Shown: positions 1 through 6,366 of the stretch, piece by piece
How positions within the stretch are numbered: position 1 is the first letter of the stretch
Layout: the number at the start of each line of letters is the position of its first letter
Notes under the pieces: generated by a model
Databases searched by the model: none
What the model was told of the DNA's origin: nothing
Seen by the model: the letters and a program-made list of their open reading frames with translations, nothing else
Position numbers and translations under genes: made by a program
From: Bacteroidota bacterium
Lineage (GTDB): Bacteria > Bacteroidota > Ignavibacteria > Ignavibacteriales > Ignavibacteriaceae
Direction: 5' to 3'
NCBI GenBank assembly: GCA_021793635.1
Contig: JAJYSI010000136.1
Span: 1-7,998, forward strand
Length of the DNA: 7,998 bases

Positions 1-1065
1 CTGCATCAACTTTGTATATTTAGCGCCCATTTCAACTGTCTGAATTTCATTTGCATTAATCAATGCCAGTTGATCTTTTATAACCAAAGTAATTATTACA
101 ATAATCACAGTAATGAAAACGTGTAAGGTATATTTAATCTCCTGATTTCTTATCATAACATATAAATAATGATAAGCTAGGAATATCAATACCAAAGCAG
201 CGCTTGAATAGAAGAATACAGCGCCTGATAAAGAATTGTTCGGCAAAGTCACTAAATTAATCAATAAAAAAACAGGCAAAATTATAATTGATGTAAATGT
301 TAAACGGATACTAAAACTTCTTACTAGGCTCTTATATTCTTCAGTAATAAATTTTCTACCGCCATTCCAATAGAAAAAAACAAAAAGTAATGTGGCGCCG
401 GTAAAAGCTCCGGAGATAAAGATGGTTTGAATAAACCGTGAAATAACTAACCATGATAAAAGAACAGAAAGGATATTACCGGCACTAAATTTGTCGGGGT
501 AAACCGGAAGGGTTGAGCCCGCAATAAAAAACCATACTGATATAAAAAGGAAAATAAAACCAAATTTACCTGAGCTTGAACTTAAATGACGGCTCCCGGA
601 ATATAATTCAGAAATTTCATCTTCAATTGATTTGTCTTCCGGCCGGAAACCTTTAATTGCATCAAATACTTCCGAAAACTTTAGTGAATATAAATAAGCG
701 TATACTAAAACCAATCCTATTATCAAAAGTAAAAGAGAGGTGAAGAGATAAGAAATCGCAGAAGCTTGCCCTGCACTTAATAATTGAACAAATATTAAAA
801 TTGAAGTTAGAAGGGTCAAAATTCCTAAGACTATTCCCATGCTTTTATTAATTGTAACAACTTCCATTATATCTTTAGAAAACCGAATTTTATTAAGATT
901 GTTTTCTTTCACTCCTTTATTCTTAAAATATAATGAAAAAAACGTTCCGCTTAACAAAATGCTTATATAGAGAATGAATAAAGAAAAAGTCAGCATTAAT
1001 AAATAATGAAGCAGCATAATGTGCTTGGGTGAAAGAGGAATAACTAACTTATCAAGAAAATTCAT
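1..1065 (-). CDS. Polytopic membrane protein of unknown function, 3' end outside the window
   Basis: The frame is open from the ATG at 1065-1063 to the window edge without a stop, giving 355 codons; the protein continues beyond position 1. I do not recognise the family. About eight hydrophobic segments are visible, roughly at residues 17-47, 75-97, 104-127, 168-185, 198-233, 253-275, 281-302 and 311-331. The loop at about 130-165 is charged and probably cytoplasmic. Several histidines lie in or near membrane segments (H15, H20, H299, H315), so haem binding is possible but unproven. After the last helix, the visible sequence (ANEIQTVEMGAKYTKLMQ) looks like the start of an exported domain; in this context a C-terminal cytochrome c domain is a guess. 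The start follows the ctaB stop by 20 bases and has only a weak GTGAGA ribosome-binding sequence. Position at the end of the oxidase operon suggests a role in oxidase assembly or electron transfer. Confidence 0.8.
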   Translation of the reverse strand, partial: MNFLDKLVIPLSPKHIMLLHYLLMLTFSLFILYISILLSGTFFSLYFKNKGVKENNLNKIRFSKDIMEVVTINKSMGIVLGILTLLTSILIFVQLLSAGQASAISYLFTSLLLLIIGLVLVYAYLYSLKFSEVFDAIKGFRPEDKSIEDEISELYSGSRHLSSSSGKFGFIFLFISVWFFIAGSTLPVYPDKFSAGNILSVLLSWLVISRFIQTIFISGAFTGATLLFVFFYWNGGRKFITEEYKSLVRSFSIRLTFTSIIILPVFLLINLVTLPNNSLSGAVFFYSSAALVLIFLAYHYLYVMIRNQEIKYTLHVFITVIIVIITLVIKDQLALINANEIQTVEMGAKYTKLMQ

Positions 1066-1085
1066 TTAAGTTCTCACTAATTTCA

Positions 1086-2000
1086 TTAAATAAAAAGTTT
1101 GTCAAATGATAAAATAATTACAACTACGACGGCAAATATATTTATATTCATAAATGCTGAACGGAAAGATAATCTGCCTTTTGTTTCATTAAGGAGCTTG
1201 AAAGAATTGGCAGCAAGCCAAATTCCGGGTAACAACAAAGTAAATTGGATTAGGGGACTTTTAACAATTCCAAAAAAAGGAATAAGAAAACTTGTCACTG
1301 CTGTTGCAAGAATCCAGATAAAAGTAATTTTTGCCAGTTGGTAGTGATTAAAAATCTTAGTGAGAGTCGGAAATCCCGCTTGCTCATAGTCTTTACCAAA
1401 CACTAAAAGTAAAAGCCAGAAGTGGGGAATCTGCCAGATAAAGAAGAAGAAAGACAATATAATAATTTGCCAATCCAATAAATGTCCACCGCCGGCAACC
1501 CAACCGATCATAGGAGGGATGGCGCCAACTAATGACCCCGGGATTATTGCTAAGGCATATACTCTTTTCAACGGAGTATAAACGCCGTTATACCAAAACA
1601 AATTTAACAGCCCTAACAAAAAGGCTATTGTGCCAACCTCAAAAAATAAAACCGCCGAGCCAGAAATTATTAGAATTAATGAGATCAATAAAGCACTTGC
1701 AGCAGATATTCTTCCCGACGGGATAGGGCGATTCTTCGTTCTATCCATCAGCGCATCCGTATCTCTTTCCTGGAAATGATTGACCACTGCCGATCCTGAT
1801 GACAGCAACAGAACGCCGATAACAGGAGCGATTATGGAATTTGTAATTTTCCCGGTCGCACATATAAAACCGAATACAGTTGTAAGAGTTACAAACGTAG
1901 TAATTCTAAACTTAGTAAGTTCAATAACAATATTTACTTTATCCTTAATCAAAGCTCCAAAAGATTTTCCCGCAATATTTTTCAATGCCAATGATAACAT
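1086..2000 (-). CDS. ctaB: Haem O synthase (protohaem IX farnesyltransferase)
   Basis: This UbiA-family membrane prenyltransferase adds a farnesyl group to the vinyl side chain of haem b, giving haem O for the oxidase encoded upstream. At 304 residues it has the usual length, with about eight to nine membrane helices. The first polyprenyl-diphosphate/Mg motif is at residues 74-92 (N74, E78, D82, then the MDRTKNRP box at 85-92). It has Glu where the textbook NxxxDxxxD motif has its first Asp, a variant I associate with Bacteroidota homologues. Further family signatures are YTPLKR (141-146), GAIPPMIGW (159-167), the IPHFW segment (191-195) and DYEQAGFP (204-211). The ATG lies one base after the stop of the subunit II gene and has no clear Shine-Dalgarno sequence, so translation is probably coupled. 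No haem A synthase (CtaA) gene is in the window, so whether haem O is converted to haem A cannot be told here. Confidence 0.96.
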   Translation of the reverse strand: MLSLALKNIAGKSFGALIKDKVNIVIELTKFRITTFVTLTTVFGFICATGKITNSIIAPVIGVLLLSSGSAVVNHFQERDTDALMDRTKNRPIPSGRISAASALLISLILIISGSAVLFFEVGTIAFLLGLLNLFWYNGVYTPLKRVYALAIIPGSLVGAIPPMIGWVAGGGHLLDWQIIILSFFFFIWQIPHFWLLLLVFGKDYEQAGFPTLTKIFNHYQLAKITFIWILATAVTSFLIPFFGIVKSPLIQFTLLLPGIWLAANSFKLLNETKGRLSFRSAFMNINIFAVVVVIILSFDKLFI

Positions 2001-2001
2001 A

Positions 2002-2646
2002 TTACATTTTACTCGAAGTAGTATCTACATCCGACTTACCTTCTTCTTGCTTATCCAGCCACTTCTTAAAATCATTTGGCTTCATAACGACTACCGCACT
2101 GTACATATAAGAATGACGAAGCCCGCAATAAACAGCGCACATTATATCAAACTTACCTAACTGCTCCGGTTTAAACCATACGGTGTTATTATAATTTGGA
2201 ATAACATCTTTCTTAATCCTAAAAGCAGGTACATAGAAAGAATGATCAACATCCATCGAATGTAACAATACCTTCACCGGTTGATTTAGAGGCACATAAA
2301 GAGTATCTGATTTAACTCCGTTTGGATATTCAAATTTCCAGCTCCACATTTGAGCAGTAACTTTTATAATCATCGAATTAGGCGGAGCATCCTGCATTTT
2401 TACATAACCTTCCCACCCAAAATAAAACATCACTAATACTAGCAGCGTAGGTATTACTGTCCATGCAATTTCTAACGGAACACTTCCATGAATGTTTACA
2501 GCTTTTTTGTTTTTCTTTCTATTGTATTTAATCACAAAGACTATCATTAAGGTGGTAATTAAAACAAGGAAGAAAACACAAACCGCTACTATGAATATAA
2601 AAGTATTATCGACAGATTGAACAAAATTTGAAGCATCTGCAAACAT
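2002..2646 (-). CDS. ctaC: Cytochrome c oxidase subunit II (CuA subunit)
   Basis: Subunit II accepts electrons from cytochrome c at the binuclear CuA centre and passes them to haem a in subunit I. The 214-residue protein has two membrane helices (about 15-40 and 57-77), then a periplasmic cupredoxin domain. Visible motifs are PLEIAWTVIPT (57-67), the aromatic WSWKFEYP (101-108), DVDHSFYVPAF (132-142) and the CuA loop CAVYCGLRHSYM (170-181). The CuA ligands are therefore H135, C170, C174, H178 and M181. The residue between the cysteines that is normally Glu (CSEIC in bovine subunit II; its carbonyl binds CuA and its side chain binds Mg) is V172. There is no obvious cleaved signal peptide or lipobox, and no fused cytochrome c domain, unlike caa3 enzymes. 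The AAGGTG ribosome-binding site at 2657-2652 overlaps the stop codon of the subunit IV gene. Its place after subunits III and IV is unusual, since it commonly precedes subunit I. Confidence 0.97.
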   Translation of the reverse strand: MFADASNFVQSVDNTFIFIVAVCVFFLVLITTLMIVFVIKYNRKKNKKAVNIHGSVPLEIAWTVIPTLLVLVMFYFGWEGYVKMQDAPPNSMIIKVTAQMWSWKFEYPNGVKSDTLYVPLNQPVKVLLHSMDVDHSFYVPAFRIKKDVIPNYNNTVWFKPEQLGKFDIMCAVYCGLRHSYMYSAVVVMKPNDFKKWLDKQEEGKSDVDTTSSKM

Positions 2647-2655
2647 TTTTTCACC

Positions 2656-2949
2656 TTAATAGTAAGAATAATTCTGAAATAAAAGCACGATTAACAACAA
2701 AAAGAAGAGGATTGCAACAACGACAAAAACTTTGAATGCCTTCATCTCGAATTTTAGATGCATGAATTCAGACAATACGAGATAAGATTTTACCATTGCA
2801 ATAATAAGGGCAACTACAATACTAAACTTACCAAAACTAATTCCGGCAACGGCTGCAGTAAGAGCGGTTAGTGTAACTAATGCCAACCAAACTAATATAT
2901 ATATTCCGTATCCGGGAGAATGTTTTGTAAGAGTTTTATTTTCTTCCAT
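2656..2949 (-). CDS. ctaF: Cytochrome c oxidase subunit IV (small prokaryotic type)
   Basis: A 97-residue protein with three membrane helices (about 15-36, 41-61 and 71-91) and a short polar N-terminus. Length, topology and the motif VLSEFMHLKFE (58-68) at the end of the second helix match the bacterial cytochrome c oxidase subunit IV family, an accessory subunit without redox cofactors that is thought to help assembly or stability. It lies between subunits III and II, with 11 bases after the subunit III stop. A GAGG ribosome-binding sequence at 2962-2959 overlaps that stop codon, nine bases before the ATG. Family assignment is based on motif, size and context together; small hydrophobic proteins are hard to assign on sequence alone. 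Confidence 0.9.
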   Translation of the reverse strand: MEENKTLTKHSPGYGIYILVWLALVTLTALTAAVAGISFGKFSIVVALIIAMVKSYLVLSEFMHLKFEMKAFKVFVVVAILFFLLLIVLLFQNYSYY

Positions 2950-2960
2950 ATATATTTACC

Positions 2961-3581
2961 TCAAGTGATAAGATAGAAAAGCGGAAATAGAAAAATCCAA
3001 ATTATATCAACAAGGTGCCAATATAAACCGGCGTTTTCCAGCTTAACATAATTATCTTTGTTAATAATACCTTTAATTGTAAAGCGAATCATAAAAGCTA
3101 TTATGGTCATACCGACAATAACGTGTACACCATGCAAACCAACCATCGTGTAATACAGACCGTAATAAAGAATTTGCCCTGATGGTTTTGCGGTAAGTAT
3201 AGGAGAGCCGGGATAATTCCCCGCTCTAAATTCTGCTCTCCATTCAAAAAACTTATTAACGAGGAACGCAACTCCAAATAAGAAAGTTATTATTTGTAGT
3301 GTGAGGGAAAGAATTTTATTCCCTTTTTGCATTGCGGCAATAGCCAATGCCATAGTTAGGCTGCTCGTCAAAAGGATAAGAGTGTTCGCAGTGCCGAGAA
3401 AAATATTCATCCCTTCGGCGGCAACATGAAAATCATGCTGGTGATTATATCTATAGACCGAATACATCAAAAATAAACCGCCGAAAAGTAAAAACTCTGA
3501 AAGGAGAAAGAGCCACATACCCATTCTCGCTCCTACATCGTCCCTATGGACATGAACAACAGCTTGGTTTTCAGTGCTCAA
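2961..3581 (-). CDS. ctaE: Cytochrome c oxidase subunit III, TTG start
   Basis: Subunit III carries no metal centre; it packs against subunit I and supports proton uptake and enzyme stability. The 206-residue protein has about five membrane helices, the short bacterial form lacking the first two of the seven mitochondrial helices. Motifs seen are GMWLFLLSEFLLFGG (21-35, with E29), KFFEW (110-114, E113), GLHGVHVIVG (148-157) and YWHLVDIIWIFLFPLFYL (187-204). The start is TTG at 3581-3579. It is supported by a strong AAGGAGG sequence at 3595-3589, seven bases upstream, inside the end of the subunit I gene. The next ATG (residue 20) has conserved-looking sequence before it and would truncate the protein just before the first helix. 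The start overlaps the subunit I stop by four bases, so the two proteins are probably made in step. Confidence 0.95.
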   Translation of the reverse strand: MSTENQAVVHVHRDDVGARMGMWLFLLSEFLLFGGLFLMYSVYRYNHQHDFHVAAEGMNIFLGTANTLILLTSSLTMALAIAAMQKGNKILSLTLQIITFLFGVAFLVNKFFEWRAEFRAGNYPGSPILTAKPSGQILYYGLYYTMVGLHGVHVIVGMTIIAFMIRFTIKGIINKDNYVKLENAGLYWHLVDIIWIFLFPLFYLIT

Positions 3582-5242
3582 ATTATTTCCTCCTTTTCTA
3601 AAACAGGTTCATCGTTTTCTTTGTATTCGTAAGGAGCCGCAGTAACAACCGGAATCTCTTCAAAATTTTCTGCAATAGGGGGAGTTTGAACTTTCCATTC
3701 CAATGATTCCCCTCCCCAAATATTATTTTCAGTAATAATTTTACCGTAACGGAGTGACCGGAGAAGATTGATAAACATTATTAATAAACCGGCGACTAAT
3801 ACCCAGGAGCCAACAGTAGCTATCACATGGTAAATTTGGAATCTCGGCAAATAATGGTAAGATCTTCTCGGCATGCCTAACCAGCCCATTATAAGAAACG
3901 GGAAATAGAGAATATTAAATCCTACAAAGATGTGCCAAAATGCAACTTTCGCAACTTTCTTGTTGTACATTCGCCCAAACATTTTGGGAAGCCAATAATG
4001 GAGTGCTGCGAACAGAGCCATGCCTGTCCCGCCAAAAATCACATAATGAATGTGCCCGACAATAAAATAAGTGTCGGTTAAATAAATATCTACATTTAGA
4101 GCGCCCTGTATGATGCCGGTAAGCCCTCCAATAGAGAATAAAAATATAAAAGCGAGTGCATAAAGCATCGGAGCTTCAAGTTCAATTGAACCTTTGTACA
4201 AAGTGGCAGTCCAGTTAAAAACTTTTATTGCACTTGGAATAGCGACAAGAAAAGTTAGTAAAGAAAAAATAACCTCTGCATTATTACTTAAACCGACTGC
4301 GAACATATGGTGAGCCCAAACCATCGATCCGAAAACAGCAATCGCAATGCTTGAGTAGGCAATGAATTTATAGCCAAAAATTGTTCGATGAGCAAAGACC
4401 GGGATTATCTCTGAAATGACACCCATCGCAGGTACAATTATTATATAAACTGCGGGGTGCGAGTACATCCAAAACATGTGCTGAAATAACATTGGATCAC
4501 CGCCGAGAGTCGGATCGAAAAGACCGACACCAAAAACCCTTTCAATGATTACAAGCAGCAAAGTAATTCCCACAATGGGGGTTGCTAAAAGTTGTATCCA
4601 TCCTGTTGCATAAAGAGACCAAGCAAAAAGCGGCATTTTGAACCAGCCCATACCGGGTGCGCGCATACGGTGAATAGTTGTCAGAAAATTCATGCCCGTC
4701 AATATTGAAGAGAAACCCAAGATGAAAACAGCGGATAAAGTAAATACCATGTTTGTACCAGTTCTAACGCTATACGGAATATAAAACGTCCAACCTGTAT
4801 CCGCAGCTCCTCCCGGCAATACCATAGAGAGAAGGATCATTGTCCCCCCGATAATATATAAATACCAAGATAATAAGTTTAACCTTGGGAAAGCGACATC
4901 TTTGGCACCAATCATAATGGGCAAAAAGAAGTTTCCAAAGATTCCGGGAATTGCAGGAATAACAACTATAAAAATCATTATCACGCCGTGAAGCGTAAAT
5001 AATTCGTTATATGCTTGAGCGCTAACGATTGTCCCTTCGGGCGTTAGAAGTTCAAGACGTATTAAAAAACCAAGAGATACACCAACAGCGAAAAAACTTA
5101 AGACCCCGATCATATAAAGAATCGCAATTCTTTTATGATCAGTAGAAAGCAGCCAGGCTAATATGCCTTTATGCTTTCCCTGGTCAATAAGATAGCTCGG
5201 CAATTTACCGTTACCATCCAATGCAATAGAACTGTTTGACAT
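3578..5242 (-). CDS. ctaD: Cytochrome c oxidase subunit I, A2-type haem-copper oxidase
   Basis: This is the catalytic subunit that reduces oxygen to water and pumps protons. It has 554 residues and about twelve membrane helices. By alignment with the family, H85 (LHG) and H399 bind the low-spin haem, H397 binds the high-spin haem, and H262, H311 and H312 bind CuB; Y266 is the cross-linked tyrosine. The helix VI motif is YSHPAVY (260-266): the usual channel Glu is Ala264 and the Tyr-Ser pair marks subtype A2. D-channel residues N104, D115 and N122 are present, as is the K-channel lysine K340. The haem-propionate arginines R459 and R460 (MPRR) are kept. In the segment before the haem histidines (YLTDTYFIVGHIHY, 387-400), T389 stands where the Mg-binding His usually is. 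The tail contains the usual PPIAENF and PYEY segments (521-527, 537-540). AAGGAAG at 5254-5248 is the ribosome-binding site, five bases before the ATG. Confidence 0.98.
   Translation of the reverse strand: MSNSSIALDGNGKLPSYLIDQGKHKGILAWLLSTDHKRIAILYMIGVLSFFAVGVSLGFLIRLELLTPEGTIVSAQAYNELFTLHGVIMIFIVVIPAIPGIFGNFFLPIMIGAKDVAFPRLNLLSWYLYIIGGTMILLSMVLPGGAADTGWTFYIPYSVRTGTNMVFTLSAVFILGFSSILTGMNFLTTIHRMRAPGMGWFKMPLFAWSLYATGWIQLLATPIVGITLLLVIIERVFGVGLFDPTLGGDPMLFQHMFWMYSHPAVYIIIVPAMGVISEIIPVFAHRTIFGYKFIAYSSIAIAVFGSMVWAHHMFAVGLSNNAEVIFSLLTFLVAIPSAIKVFNWTATLYKGSIELEAPMLYALAFIFLFSIGGLTGIIQGALNVDIYLTDTYFIVGHIHYVIFGGTGMALFAALHYWLPKMFGRMYNKKVAKVAFWHIFVGFNILYFPFLIMGWLGMPRRSYHYLPRFQIYHVIATVGSWVLVAGLLIMFINLLRSLRYGKIITENNIWGGESLEWKVQTPPIAENFEEIPVVTAAPYEYKENDEPVLEKEEII
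3589..3595 (-). promoter_or_regulatory. Ribosome-binding site that fixes the TTG start of subunit III
   Basis: The coding strand has AAGGAGG seven bases before the TTG at 3581-3579. It is the strongest Shine-Dalgarno sequence seen before any start in this window, and it lies within the last codons of the subunit I gene. It supports TTG as the real start even though that codon is normally weak. Together with the 4-base stop/start overlap, it suggests tuned, coupled translation of subunits I and III. Confidence 0.85.
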
Positions 5243-5287
5243 AAATACTTCCTTATTAAATAGCTATATCTTAATGATTATTAAACT
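5243..5287 (-). promoter_or_regulatory. Spacer between sco and ctaD, with the subunit I ribosome-binding site
   Basis: At 45 bases this is the longest gap between genes in the window. It is very AT-rich and holds AAGGAAG at 5254-5248, the ribosome-binding site of subunit I. I see no hairpin followed by a T run and no clear promoter of the Bacteroidota TTTG/TAnnTTTG type, so I read it as an intra-operon spacer; an internal promoter cannot be excluded. Confidence 0.5.
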
Positions 5288-6109
5288 TTAATTATGAACT
5301 ACTTTATTTTTAACGTTAACAATAGGATTCTTTTTAGGTTTCAGAAGTACAAAAATCACGAAAGCACCAACCAACATGATCATGAAAATACCGATCAAAA
5401 TAAACAACGTAATTACAAGAGATTTGTTCTTTGGTTGGAGGCTAAAACAGAATCTTAGAACTTCGTCTACTATCGGCACAGCACGACCTCTGGCAGCATC
5501 CATAATTGCCATCTTAAAATCAAGCGGAAGAATTCTAAAATTACCCTGTTCATCATATCCTGGTTCAAGGTACCTGCAAATTTTTCCTGATGGGGAGACA
5601 AAAATAATGACGCCGGTATGGAGAAAGGTATTTCCTTCTCTTTCGAAATGAAATCCGGCTGCATCAGTTAAAGTTTTTATAGAAAGACTATCGCCTGTTA
5701 AAAAACGCCATGAAGAAGAAGGAATTTTCTTCCCTATCAAATCCATAATCTGAAATTTTTTATTTGCAGCATCAAAAGAAGTTTCTTGCGGGTTGATGCT
5801 TATTGTCAGCAAGTTATAATCTTTACCTGGTTCCAAATCAGTTTTTCCAACGGCAGTAGCCACCTCAGTCATCAACGGTGTGCAAATTCCAGTACATTTA
5901 TAATATGCAAAATCAATAACAGTCGGCTTATTAACTAAATCCTTCAATAAAACTTCCTTCCCATCCGAATCATAAAAATTTAGATTCAGAGGAATAGTTT
6001 TACCAAGATTTTTTACAATCCCCACCTTTTCATTTACGCTACCGGCAAATAATTTAGTAATGCCTGTAAAGGAAAAGGAAATGATTATTGCAATTATGAT
6101 TTTTTTCAT
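5288..6109 (-). CDS. sco: SCO-family copper chaperone (SCO1/SenC) with C-terminal membrane anchor
   Basis: SCO proteins are thioredoxin-fold copper carriers needed to build the CuA site of oxidase subunit II. The 273-residue protein has an N-terminal hydrophobic segment (about 3-22, probably a signal peptide ending near FAG), then the thioredoxin-like domain. The copper motif is KCTGICTP (71-78), giving C72 and C76, with the third ligand H164 in FLHTGVIIFVSPSG (162-175). TISINPQET (102-110) is another typical segment. A second hydrophobic stretch at about 230-257, followed by a lysine-rich end, should anchor the domain by its C-terminus; the better-known mitochondrial SCO1 is anchored at the N-terminus. 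The ATG is 11 bases after the upstream ORF's stop, without a clear ribosome-binding sequence. Its position directly before the oxidase genes fits a CuA assembly role. Confidence 0.94.
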   Translation of the reverse strand: MKKIIIAIIISFSFTGITKLFAGSVNEKVGIVKNLGKTIPLNLNFYDSDGKEVLLKDLVNKPTVIDFAYYKCTGICTPLMTEVATAVGKTDLEPGKDYNLLTISINPQETSFDAANKKFQIMDLIGKKIPSSSWRFLTGDSLSIKTLTDAAGFHFEREGNTFLHTGVIIFVSPSGKICRYLEPGYDEQGNFRILPLDFKMAIMDAARGRAVPIVDEVLRFCFSLQPKNKSLVITLFILIGIFMIMLVGAFVIFVLLKPKKNPIVNVKNKVVHN

Positions 6110-6120
6110 TTACTGCCCAA

Positions 6121-6366
6121 TTAAAACTTTTTATTCATATATGAATAAAAAGTATTCCAATCGGCTTTTGTCATGTCATAAACATTTCCATTAAAGCCAT
6201 CCTGGTTAATGTTGTTGACGATTATATCGACAAAAGACTGTTCGCTTTTATGCCAATCGTCTGAGCTGCTTAAAGTTGTAAGAGCTTCTATTTTATTATT
6301 TGTAACACGGCTAAAAATTTGTGCACCCGGCTGAGAGTCTTTGGAGATATTATTCAGAGCAGACAA
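6121..6366 (-). CDS. Probable C-terminal part of the cytochrome c gene, displaced by a -1 frameshift
   Basis: This 81-codon frame overlaps the end of the cytochrome c frame by 13 bases. As a free-standing gene it would have to begin at TTG (6366-6364), which has no ribosome-binding sequence; upstream the frame is open only to a TAA at 6390-6388 and holds no ATG. The product is soluble, mixed polar and hydrophobic, with no signal peptide, membrane segment or haem motif, and ends with a tryptophan/tyrosine-rich segment (ADWNTFYSYMNKKF). I do not recognise a domain. A single extra base in the A4 or T4 run at the junction would join it to the cytochrome as one protein of about 308 residues (reading ..SAIKIF-LSALNNIS..). 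I consider that the likelier explanation; a separate small hypothetical gene translated by coupling is the alternative. Confidence 0.6.
   Translation of the reverse strand: MSALNNISKDSQPGAQIFSRVTNNKIEALTTLSSSDDWHKSEQSFVDIIVNNINQDGFNGNVYDMTKADWNTFYSYMNKKF

Noticed and set aside
1099..2160. Plus-strand open frames at 1099-1344, 1532-1726 and 1780-2160
   Set aside because: They lie antisense to ctaB and the end of the subunit II gene, have no ribosome-binding sites or recognisable domains, and the minus-strand genes are unambiguous family members.
5243..5287. Promoter or terminator between sco and ctaD
   Set aside because: The spacer is AT-rich but shows no convincing -7/-33 elements and no hairpin with a T run.
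5376..5664. Open frames at 5376-5651 (plus) and 5470-5664 (minus, other frame)
   Set aside because: Both are contained within the SCO coding region, whose copper motif and C-terminal anchor confirm the real frame.
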